64,000 nucleotides of DNA from Daedaleopsis sinensis (lineage: Eukaryota; Basidiomycota; Agaricomycetes; Polyporales; Polyporaceae): positions 868,001-932,000 of the forward strand of contig CM066300.1 of the NCBI GenBank assembly GCA_033807695.1, read 5' to 3'. How positions within the stretch are numbered: position 1 is the stretch's first letter; every line of letters begins with the position of its first letter. This document shows positions 23,462 to 33,073 of this stretch, piece after piece. The notes under the pieces were generated by a model, which did not search any database, was not told the DNA's origin, and saw only the letters and a list, made by a program, of their open reading frames with translations. A program made the translations under genes and the position numbers.

Positions 23462-25469
23462 ATGAGCTATTTTACACTCTCCCCGAATCCGCATCCTCGC
23501 ACCAAGTCCGGCGCAGACAGCCCCGGCTCCTCCGTCTTCGACCTGCCCACCCAGCCCGGACAACCGCAGGCGACCCCCGACCGACGGTCTCGGACCACTA
23601 CAGGTCAATCTACGGAGCTCCTCGAGCCCCCGCACGGGGAGACGTCGTTCGTGGTCATATCGGGGGGAACGGGGTGCAACTCGATATGCTCTGCGTTCGG
23701 GCAGGCCGCGTGCTACATCCTCCCCGTGTCGGATGACGGCGGCTCGTCGAGCGAGATCATCCGCGTCCTCGGTGGACCCTCCATAGGTAAGCCCTACTCA
23801 CGTCGAACACACTCGGAACGCATACTCAAGCAGCGCATTCGCACTGCGCAGGGGACATTCGCTCGCGATTGATACGTCTGATCCCGCCCGACGAGCCCGG
23901 GGCACCTCTGGACGCGATCCGCAACCTCCTTGCATACCGGCTGCCAGCGAAGTGCACGGACAGAGAGGCACGCGACGAGTGGCGAGACATCGTCGAGGGC
24001 CGCAGCCACCTCTGGACCGGGATCCCCAACGACCGCAAGGAGATGATCAGAGGTGCGTCCCGGCAATGCATCATCGTGGTGCACACGACCGAACGGCCTG
24101 TGGTCAGCGTTCCTCGTGCACTTCGAGAGCGAGATCCTGTCCCGGGCACATAAGAGCTTCTCGTTCGTGAACGGGAGGTGCGTGCACTCGGCTGCTTATT
24201 TCGTTGGGTCATTTCTAACACGCTCGTACAGCATAGGGAACTACTTTCTCTCTGCGGCGCAGTCGTTCTTCCGCTCGCTGCCTTCGGCTATCTTCTTGTT
24301 CTCCTCGATCACGAACAGTCAGGTGCGTACATGCCAATTCTGGCAGCTACGATGATCTTGAGCTAGTTCAGGCGAATATTCTGCCCGTCATTGTCACCAA
24401 CCATACTGTGACCATCGCAGCGGAATTGGTCAGTCGTCCTTCTACGATTCGTGCTCGACATCTCACGTCGGCTCTCTACAGGAGAACGGCGAGCGGCTTG
24501 TAGGTCAATGCGAGATTTCGCACCCGGTGCGCCAGGCACCCCGCATAGATGTCTCGTCCGAAGACGACCCATTGGACGGGACACTACCTCGCAGTCGGAA
24601 CGTGATGTTCGAGGCTGCAGGCAAGAATCACTACGAGCCCCTCCAATCTCGCATCACAAGTACGCGTGTCTTGTACTTGCGTGCGACGATCTGCGTGCTG
24701 ACAAGCGTCATCAGAGCTGTTCTATATCAACGCATACGGAAACGAGATCCACCCGTCGCCCAACCCGGACTACATCCACGCCCTCACGCGGTCCGAGGTG
24801 CTTGTGTACTCTTGCGGCTCTCTCTGGACCAGGCAAGCTTCGTATGCTCGCTCCGTCGCGATGAAGTCTCATAGTGATACCCAATAGCATCATGCCTTGC
24901 CTGGCCCTCAAGGGCGTAGCAAACGCCATCGCAGGGTCGCGCGCACTAAAGGCAAAGGTCCTCCTGCGTAAGCACGCGACGATCAGCACTCCAACTCCCC
25001 GCACGGTCTAACTCCATCCCAGTAAACTCCGCAAACGACAGAGAGACTGATGGTTACACCGCGGTCAATTACATCCGGTAGGTCGACTGTGCACGCCACC
25101 GCGCAAGGCTGACCATGGGACTCGGAACGCCAGCACGGTCGCGCAAACGCTGAACGACGGCCACCACGCGCGGTCGTACGGCGGCCTGAGCAAGGCGGAC
25201 ACGATCTACCCGATCTCGGCGTTCATAACGCATCTCGTCTACCTAAAGGGAACCGCTGTCGAAGTCGACGTCGCTCACATAACCGTACGTGATCGGGTTG
25301 TGCATCCGGCCTGCTTCTCTGCTGATCTGGTTGTGCCCGACAGGCCCTTGGGGTCCGTTGCGTAGAGGTGGAGGGTGCGCTGGACGTGAAGAGCAAGCAG
25401 CCGCAGTTCGATGCGGCGTGCGTGCAGCGTGCGCTGCGGGACATTCTGGATAACGTGTCGGAAGAGTAG
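23462..25469 (+). CDS. CofD / UPF0052 (YvcK-like) family protein
   Basis: Eleven exons sum to 483 residues: 23462-23786, 23852-24052, 24108-24177, 24232-24322, 24372-24428, 24482-24659, 24715-24832, 24888-24967, 25023-25077, 25134-25284, 25344-25469. The N-terminal Rossmann motif VVISGGTGCNSI and the block ILPVSDDGGSSSEI...GDIRSRLIRL are diagnostic of the CofD/UPF0052 fold. Later blocks agree (SIGNYFLSAAQ, ILPVIVTNHTVTIAAEL, YINAYGNEIHPSPNP, VYSCGSLWTSIMPCLALKG). Bacterial relatives are LPPG:FO phospholactate transferases or UDP-sugar-binding YvcK; fungal members (such as yeast YNL011C) have no settled role. Fungi lack F420, so CofD activity is not implied. One intron (24833-24887) appears to use a GC donor. 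Confidence 0.9.
24833..24887 (+). other. Probable GC-AG intron in the CofD-family gene
   Basis: The only phase-preserving junction between SCGSLWT and SIMPCLALKG uses AG|GCAAGC as donor and CCAATAG as acceptor (55 bases). All other introns of this gene start with GT. Confidence 0.7.
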
Positions 25470-25635
25470 AACGGTCGGTTTACCTATAGTATACCAGGCT
25501 ACGCCGAAGCGCAACGAAGCACTTCACGACGTGCAATGGCTGATTCCAAGAGTCCGGAGGACCGGAAGTTCGTCACTTTGGGACGGGTTTCCCAGCCAGT
25601 GAATCGGAAGCTGGACAGGTCGCGACTACGGCTGC

Positions 25636-25962
25636 TCAATTCTTGAGGGCCGTTTCGAAACGCAGTCGACTGACGAAAAAGTCGTTGAGATGCCGGTGAG
25701 TGCCGACGCTGAGCAGCGCTAAGACTACTTACCTGCTATTCCTTGCATCCCCATCCTCCCCTCCTCCACTGTCTGCATATGAGCTGTCGGAAGATAGCAG
25801 ATACTCTCTGCTTTGACACTCTCGACTCTCAATGAATTAGGTGCATTGCTGAGCGTTGGACGTCGACAGCAGCTTCAGGACTTGGAGCTCAACCTGATAT
25901 CACCCAGCATCGAGCGGCATCTCGACGACTTTTCGCATTTCGAAACGGCCCTCAAGAATTGA
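25636..25962. mobile_element. Inverted-repeat element of 327 bases (MITE-like or fold-back)
   Basis: The ends are a perfect 25-base inverted repeat starting TCAATTCTTGAGGGCCGTTT. The match continues imperfectly inward (GAAAAAGTCGTTGAGATGCCG against GAAAAGTCGTCGAGATGCCG), giving arms of about 60 bases. The core has no coding capacity. I found no clear target duplication, so the superfamily is undetermined. Confidence 0.75.
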
Positions 25963-25990
25963 ATTTGAGAAGCCCTACTGGGCCCAATGG

Positions 25991-26109
25991 CCGGAAAGTG
26001 TTTTGACGGTCTTCATATCCTGTTTGTATCCTCCCACAGACCAAAGGCTGCTACCTTGTGCAATGAGATACGAAGACACTGGTCAAGCGACTGCCAAAAT
26101 ACTTTCCGG
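25991..26109. repeat. Short inverted repeat
   Basis: CCGGAAAGTGTTTTG (25991-26005) pairs with CAAAATACTTTCCGG (26095-26109), 14 of 15 bases complementary. It lies 29 bases beyond the preceding 327-base element and may belong to a larger composite or a separate small element. Confidence 0.5.
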
Positions 26110-26702
26110 TTACACTTTCCAACCACCCAGAATTCACAGGCCGGGGGATTGTCCGAAATTGATGACTTTCCTGCCTTCAGACCTGCGTCAGACATATCTA
26201 GGAAATTGGCTGGAGTGTCTCCTTGCAACCCAATCTACCCTCATTTTTTCGCGCCATCGAGTTTGGCCATTGCACGTCGTGCTTGTGCTGCCCTTCCGGT
26301 TTCCCAGGAACGTTGGTCTCCGTTGTGCCGGGCTACATAGTCTAGACGTGCACGCAGAGGCGTGTTGAGAATGTGCAATACCCGTGCCTACCTAGGCCTA
26401 CCCGTGCCCGTGTCTGCGTCTACTGTATGGCGTGCCCTCTCACCGTGTGAGGGGTTTGCGACGAACCTAATGGCGTGCGAGCTCGAGCGGTCGGGTGACC
26501 GGCCGGGGAGACTTCGCCTGTTGGCGACGACGTCAGGGCGGGCTCTAGAACTGCTAAGATATGGATATGTAGCACGGGCGGCGCGATATCCTGCCAACGG
26601 CTCTCTAGATGTCCTCTCGCCCGCAGCGGCTCCGGCTGCACGGAAGCTCTCATCCGCGAACGTCCATGATCCCCTCATGAACCCCGCTCGCCCTCGACGA
26701 CT

Positions 26703-28375
26703 ATGGCGACGACTGCTGCACGATCACCCCGACCACCTCTCAGTTCCTCCCGCGACGCACCCACCAGACACCGCTCGAGCTCGAGCAGCCACAGCGCGAG
26801 GGAGCCGCGGGTTGTGAGATCCATTTTGCTTTCAGGTGCGTGTTCCGCGTTTATCTCCCCGCACCGTCCCCGTCGCCGTGAGGAGCGAGCACGGGCACGA
26901 GCCTTTCATTTCTTTCATCTCACCTCGCTCCCCACGCGTTCCGGCAACTCCAGCTGCTGCCCACTCGCCGCACGCTGCAGCTGCTGCCTCTGGGCCTGCT
27001 CCTGCTGCGACTGCAACTTCCTCCCTACTACGCCAGCCTGAGGGCGAACATCCCCCAAGACGATCCGAGGCCGCCGCCAGCGACGACACTGGCCCCAGTT
27101 CGAGACGGCCGAATGGTGCCCAAATAGCCGTCGCACTGCCAGTCCAGGACGACGGACCCGACCGCCGACCCCCCTCCATCCACCTCAACGAGCAGCCTGA
27201 CGCCGAGGCAGACGTCTCGAAAAGCTACGACAGCGGCATCGTCGCCCCCTACAGCTCGCCCGACCCCGACCCCGACCCCACCTCCCGCGCCAACCCGTTC
27301 GACTCTGACTCCCCCAACATGCCCCGCCCGGCGAACGCATCAGCGGATGTGACTGGCCATGGCGTGCTGTCTGCGCCGCGCGCCCGGCGGATGACGCTCG
27401 ACCTGCCTCACTCGCCCCTCGACGTCCTGTACGCGGCGGACCACAAGCTCGCGCTGGAGGGCACGTCACCCAAGCCATGCATCGTGCCCGGGAACGCGCT
27501 GCACCTCATCGACGACGACCCCGCCGCGCCGCGCTCCATGACCCCGCCTTCGCTCATTATCGTCGGCGACGAGCCCGACTCGGACGGGGAGGACGATCAC
27601 GACCACGGCCCTGAGAACGAGGACGGGGATGGGCACGAAGACGAAGGGGAGGGAGAGGGACGGGGCGGGTGGCAGAGGAGTGGGTCCGAACCCCCGCACG
27701 GCGGCGCGCGCCCCGTCCCGCGCGTCCGCTTCCGCTCGCGCGTGCGCATCACCTCCGGGGTGCACCGGCACCGGCACCTCCACTCGCACTCGAACGGGGG
27801 GACGGGGGCGTCCACGCCTGGCTCGACGACGGAGGACTCGCCGTCGTCCTCGATCTCCGCGCCGCTGCGCTACCAGGCGGACGACAACGCAGCGTGGGGC
27901 CCGATCGGCAGGCGGCTGAGCGGGTACGCGGGGGGCGGCTCGCAGCGGCGGGCGCAGGGGCAGAGCGCGCTTGGGGGCGGGAGCGGGGGGCGGATGAACG
28001 GGGGTGCTGGGGGAGGGCATGGGGGGCTGCGAGGCGGGCGCGGCGCGAGAGGGTACAACGAGCGGACGCCCCTGCTCCGACCATCTCCCGGGCGGACGTA
28101 CTCTGAGTCGGAGGATGAGGGGTCGGAGGCGATGGGCGAGGAAGAGAGGTCAGCGCGTGCTGCTGCGTTGAGGAGAGAGGAGGAAGCGGTGTTTGGCAAG
28201 TGGCCGTGGAGGATATTCAACCGCCATGTGAGTCGCTGCTCGTTGCTCGCTGGGGGTCACTGCGTGTCCACTAGTACTCATCCTGCGCACGCGTTTCTTG
28301 CAGTGGTGGTGGTGGCATCTGGAGCCCGTGCTGTGTTGCTGTTGTGCCGACGAGGACGACTATGAGGAATTCTGA
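26703..28375 (+). CDS. Low-complexity fungal protein with a WWWW/CCCC C-terminal tail
   Basis: Three exons (26703-26835, 26954-28227, 28304-28375) give 492 residues. Most of it is disordered and rich in Ser, Pro, Asp and Gly, with acidic (DSDGEDDHDHGPENEDGDG) and His-rich (HRHRHLHSHSNGG) runs and a Gly/Arg-rich run. The conserved-looking part is the end: NERTPLLRPSPGRTYSESED, then KWPWRIFNRH spliced onto WWWWHLEPVLCCCCADEDD. The aromatic cluster followed by four cysteines, with no long hydrophobic segment, could be an S-acylated peripheral membrane anchor; this is inference. No enzyme domain is seen. The intron placed at 26836-26953 (118 bases) is less certain than the second. Confidence 0.6.
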
Positions 28376-28639
28376 CACATCAAGATCCCCGCTCTCATCT
28401 TGTTCATGCAGGTCACCCAAGACTCCCCACTCGATCCTCGTCCTGTCTCATGTGTAGATTACCCCCTCTTCCGTCTGAGCATAGTTATGTTGTATTATAC
28501 CGTTGGCCAACATGTCCGTCGATACCCGCGAATACATGGATTCATTGCGTGAACAGTTGTTGAAACAGTACACAACATCTAATAAACTTCTACAGCATTC
28601 CTTCACCTACACTGTGCCACACGCTACCGACACTGGCTT

Positions 28640-30752
28640 CTACTGCTTCGCGTCCTTCGCCTCCGCCGGGGCCTGCGGCTTCACCATCGTCGGGGGCAGC
28701 GTCGTGATGGGCGGGAGCAGCGCGCCCGCCGCCCTGCGCGCGTTCTGTATCAACACCTGGTCCATGATCACCAGCGCCGCCATCGCCTCGACGATCGGCA
28801 CCGCGCGGGGCACGACGCACGGGTCATGCCTGCCGCGCGCCGCGAGCGTGCCCGGAGTGCCGTCGTACTGCGCGGTCTCCTGCGCGCGCGCGATCGTCGC
28901 GGGGCTCTTGAAGCCGACGCGGAAGTACACGTCCTCCCCATTCGCGATCCCGCCCTGCACGCCCCCGCTCCAGTTCGTGCGCGTGCGCATGCCGCCCCCC
29001 GCGGAGAAGGCGAAGGCGTCGTTGTGCTGCGAGCCGGGCACCTGCGTGCCGCGGAAGCCGGAGCCGATCTCGAACGCCTTCGTGGCGGGGATGGAGAGCA
29101 TCGCGTGCGCGAGCTGCGCCTCGAGCTTGTCGAACACGGGCTCGCCGATGCCTGCGGGGACGTTGCGGATCACGCAGGTGACGGTGCCGCCGATCGAGTC
29201 GTGCGCGTCCTTGGCGCGGATGATGCGCTGCGGGCGCACGGTGTCGGTGTCGGGGCGGAGGGAGGAGATGGGATTCGGAAGGTAGGGCAAGGCAGGGCAA
29301 GGCAGGGCAAGGCAAGGCAAGGCAAGACGCGAGATGAGTGCGGCTCGGGGTCATGCGAGAGGGAGGGAATGATACATACCTGGGTCATGCGCTCCGACGT
29401 CTCCGCGTGCGGGCAGCGCGTCTGCTGGGCGTCGACCTGCTCGCGCGTGACGGTCTTGAGGAGCTCGACGAACTCGGGGCTGAGCGCGTCCTCGACGGAG
29501 TCGTCGTCGTCCGCGGCCGCCTGCGACGGAGGCGCGATGGCCGACGGGAGCTGGATCTTGCCCACGGAGGAGACGAAGGCGACGATCTCGACGCCGTACG
29601 CGAGCTTCAGGTACTTCTCCGCGATTGCGCCTGCAGCGACTCTGCCTGGGGGCGCGCGTCAGCGTCGGTGTCACGAGAGGATCGTTCGTTGCGGAGACGC
29701 GAGGACCCCCGATAATAGGCGAGGAGGCTGTCTCGCCGAGTTCAACCCAAATGTCCGGGCAGCAGGAGGCCATTCCAAAGTGACCGGATTTTTACCAGCG
29801 TCGGCCCTTTCGGGAGCGTAGTGCACGCACGCACCCTTCGCGCCCGCCACTCCTGACGTCTGAAGCCACCGGATGACCGGACATGTAGGACACTATTTTC
29901 AGGCTGCATATCCCGTCTGACCGGACGTGACCCAGCATAGGGGGTTTCCAAATTGCCTAAATATGACCGTATGGCGAGACCACCCTTGCACGACGTGCAC
30001 CGGCCAAAATGTGGACATGGTAGGCATGGTATACTCTGGGACGATGAATATTATCCCGTGAAAAGGGCCATAGCGCCCTTATATCAGGTTAAAGCGTTCA
30101 TCGTGCCAGAATATAACGTCCCTTTCAAAGACCAAAGTATTTGGCGGCGCACGTCATGCTGCCACCACTTGTTGTCGGGGGTCCTAGGACGCGCCGCATG
30201 CGCCTGTAGAGAGGGGATGGGCTTACCAATGGTCTCGCGCGCGCTGCTGCGACCGCCACCGCTGCTCGCCTTAACACCGTACTTCTCGAGGTACGTCCAG
30301 TCAGCGTGGCTGGGGCGTGGGTACAGGTCCGTCTCGGAGTAATCCTTCGGGCGTTGGTCTTCGTTGCGGACGAGCAGGCCGATAGGGGTACCGAGCGTGA
30401 TGCCATGCTCTGTCCCAGACTGCAGATGAACCAGGTCCTTCTCGTCTCGCTAGGTAGACGAATGAGAGCGCGTTATCTTCCCGCGCAGGTATGGAGGGAG
30501 CTTGTCGTCTCTGCACTCACTGGAGTGGTGAGGTTGCTCTGTCCCGGCCTCCGTCGGCTCAGCTGAGTCTGGACATCTTGGGCAGTGAGAGGAAGACCCT
30601 AAATATGTTTATTCTAAGAGATGTCTTCATGAAGAGACAGATAAAGACAGATAGAAACGTACTGGAGGACACCCGTCGATGATAGCACCGACAGAGGCGC
30701 AATGCGACTCTCCGTATGTCGTCACGCGGAAGAGCGTGCCAAAGGTAGACAT
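28640..30752 (-). CDS. ARO2: Chorismate synthase
   Basis: It converts 5-enolpyruvylshikimate-3-phosphate to chorismate, the last shikimate-pathway step, using reduced FMN. Five exons (30663-30752, 30521-30598, 30227-30449, 29380-29645, 28640-29227) sum to 414 residues. Signatures are [98 protein letters not shown] and [18 protein letters not shown], all catalytic blocks of the family. Intron 3 (29646-30226, 581 bases) is about ten times the local norm because it carries a MITE. Intron 4 (152 bases) carries a minisatellite. The exon reading frame is unaffected. Confidence 0.97.
29280..29328. repeat. GGCAA-type minisatellite in a chorismate synthase intron
   Basis: About nine imperfect units of GGCAA/GGGCAA follow each other within intron 4 of the minus-strand gene. 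Confidence 0.85.
29694..30193. mobile_element. hAT-like MITE inside chorismate synthase intron 3
   Basis: The element (29702-30185, 484 bases) has 15-base terminal inverted repeats, AGGACCCCCGATAAT at one end and the complement of AGGACCCCCGACAAC at the other. Flanking octamers GAGACGCG and AGGACGCG match at 6 of 8 positions, fitting an aged 8-base target duplication as in hAT elements. The interior is non-coding, with CCGGA repeats. Deleting it would leave an intron of normal size for this genome. Confidence 0.75.
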
Positions 30753-31059
30753 CTTTTAGAGCATAAGTACGTGCTCCTTGTGAAGCTATCCACATGCTTA
30801 CCTTTTAGATTTTGTTCAACGTATCCCTGCGACGGTATGGGTCGAGCACGTAGCTGGGGGCTGAGAACGAACGAGAGGATGTGAGAGCGCTATGTCCCTC
30901 CGTCTGCCACTTTAAAGGATCCGATCTCGTCGGTACAAAGGCACGCGTTTTGTCAGAAGAGGGCGTATGCGGCGGAGAAGATGCTGAATGAGGTACCGCT
31001 CGAGAGTTAAGTGGGAGTTAGCGGCGAAATGACTCGCCACCGTCCAGTGCCAGGTTTCA

Positions 31060-31135
31060 CTACTGTACCCAAAACATTCGAGATAAGATTAGATTGAGCA
31101 CAGACCCAAGCCATTGAGATAAGATTAGTTGAGTC
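31060..31135. repeat. Two copies of GAGATAAGATTAG
   Basis: ATTCGAGATAAGATTAGATTGAG and ATTGAGATAAGATTAGTTGAG occur about 35 bases apart upstream of chorismate synthase. The longer form TTCGAGATAAGATTAGATT recurs near 41869, downstream of SPT3. Confidence 0.7.
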
Positions 31136-31221
31136 CATTCAGAATTTCAAGTCATGTTCAAGTTCGCACTCATAACTACGATATACTACATATACTACTG
31201 AAAATCTCTTGTGTCAAAGCT

Positions 31222-31482
31222 TCACGGGTTTCTTGCACTCCCCGAAACCAGCGCAGTAGCTTCGACCGTTCCGTCGTAACATACCCAATGCTTAGTACGT
31301 CTCAGCGTGCCTGGGGATACTGTCGTAGATCCAGCATGGTATTTTACGTCAAAAGATAATCCTGTTATTTCACCAATACTGGTGCTGGCCATGAAATTGC
31401 GATTCCATTTATTGAATCGGTAAGTCTTACCATCGTTTTCGCTGAGGTCACGTGACAAATGTTGGCACCCGGCTTTTCCCAT
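31222..31482 (-). CDS. Possible small protein, 86 residues
   Basis: An ATG-initiated frame encodes a mixed-composition protein (KTYRFNKWNRNFMASTSIG, later RRTKHWVCYDGTVEATALV). It starts 32 bases from the Harbinger-type element. No family is recognised; it may be chance or a fragment. Confidence 0.25.
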   Translation of the reverse strand: MGKAGCQHLSRDLSENDGKTYRFNKWNRNFMASTSIGEITGLSFDVKYHAGSTTVSPGTLRRTKHWVCYDGTVEATALVSGSARNP

Positions 31483-31510
31483 GTTGTCGTGTGCATTCGG
31501 AACATGTAGA

Positions 31511-32135
31511 TTAGGCTCTGTTCAGCTCGAACCTAGCGCCGGTAGGTTCGACCAAGCGCCCGGTACGGATGTTTCCGACATGTGACTGATTGGTGACTTG
31601 ATGTGACTTGATGTGACCTACTGAGGAAGGCGCCGGGCTCTCGAGTCCTTGTCCCAGCCTTGTCCCCAACTTTCATCATTCTAATACCCCTAGCTTGAAG
31701 GCCGCTGTATTTACATCAAAAGAAACAGGTTGGGTGTAATAGTATCAGTGCTAGAATGCCGGCATAAGCACAACTGTCGAGCTTCGGAAGGGCAGCCGCC
31801 ACTGAATTCAAAGAGTGAGTGCGGCGTGCCATGGTGCCAATCATCATAAACCATGTACTAGTAGTTGTTTTTGTATACAAGGGCCTGTTGACCCCTTCAA
31901 GCATGGCCATATGTTCTGTCTGAGTCGTTCAAGTGCTGCATTCGTAGTAGTAGGACTAGAATATGTTACTACACACCAATAACAGTTCATATCCGCGTGA
32001 TCATCGGACATTCTCGGACTTCGGGCCTAGTGTAACGCGCTGTCACTCGCCGTCACTCTGAACCTGCAGACGCCAGAGCTACCGGGCGCTTGGTGGGAAC
32101 CCACCGGCGCTGGGTTCGAGCTGAACAGAGCCTTA
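31511..32135. mobile_element. PIF/Harbinger-type (Tourist-like) MITE with TTA target duplications
   Basis: Terminal inverted repeats of about 50 bases begin GGCTCTGTTCAGCTCGAACC at both ends, with about five differences. The element proper is 31514-32132 (619 bases). Both flanks are TTA (31511-31513 and 32133-32135), the classic duplication of the PIF/Harbinger superfamily, and the GGCTCTGTT start fits Tourist-like termini. No transposase frame is present, so it is non-autonomous. Confidence 0.9.
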
Positions 32136-32373
32136 GATCAACCGTTTATCCTTTCGAGCTGTGTACTTCTCCTATACGCTCTCCTACTCGACTCTGAAGC
32201 AACCCCTGTGGTTCGGATGGTATAACCATCAGGATGCGCCGCAGTGTGGGGCTGAACATTCTCTTTTCCTCCCCTCTCCCTTCGTTCCGCTGGTGAAGTC
32301 CGTCCATTCTGACCGTGCCAGATCGCTCTCCTCTAACGTCTTCCAATCCTCTTCACAGCTCTCGCCTGCTACG

Positions 32374-32539
32374 ATGAGTGCTCTCCGCGAGCACACTGGC
32401 ATCCGGGAGTCCTACGGTCCGTCCTTCTGACTTTGACCATTCATTACGCACACTCACTGTGTTCTCAGCGTTGTCCCGCCGCATTCTCAAGCGCTTGATG
32501 AGTCCCCGAGGCACGGCGCCTGATACTATGTTCAAATAA
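32374..32539 (+). CDS. Possible two-exon micropeptide, 37 residues
   Basis: ATG at 32374, exon 32374-32416, a 52-base intron with GTCCGT donor and TTCTCAG acceptor, and exon 32469-32539 ending in TAA give a phase-consistent 37-residue basic peptide (starts MSALREHTGIRESY, ends TMFK). The pyrimidine-rich leader resembles a promoter. No family is recognised. Confidence 0.35.
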
Positions 32540-33073
32540 TCTATCTTGAAGGGGTGCTAGCCAAGTGCTAGCATGTCTACGGTGACCCAAGAATACGAAT
32601 TTATAATAAAGTACTGTCTACAGACTTCAAAGCAGTACTCGACCCAGCGCATAGTACTTAAGTGTGCTTCAACCGATCGTGTCCAGATCATCAGGCTGTC
32701 CGGAGTTGGCACGGAGGATAGACGTATACTAATATCACTCCAGTAGTACCCTACGTATCTTCTTTGAACTTCTACCTGTCCATGTTTTTGTCTATGGAAT
32801 CGCATATGGCGTGCGAAGCATCGCGTTCACCTCACAAGTGAGGGTTTTGTACAATTGCAAGCGTATGAAAGATCTAGAGCATCGGCACCGGAAACCTAAT
32901 AATGATAATGATACAGCAAAGGACGTAGAGAAGGAGGTGGGTAAGTGAGTAGCACACGCGTGCAGCAAAAGCAGGGAGAGTGTTGACCATGAATCCCAAG
33001 GTGTTGTGAGTAGAAAGCGAATTCAAAGGTCGGGAGGTCGGGTATCAGCAAGAAATAGATCGAGTCATGGATG
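32540..33073. other. AT-richer intergenic region, no gene seen
   Basis: Only short frames are present. It separates the micropeptide candidate from the 3' end of the Dsf2-like gene. Confidence 0.4.

Noticed and set aside
27466..28106. Minus-strand and shifted frames inside the WWWW/CCCC gene
   Set aside because: They are shadows of a GC-rich low-complexity exon whose own frame carries the conserved C-terminal end.
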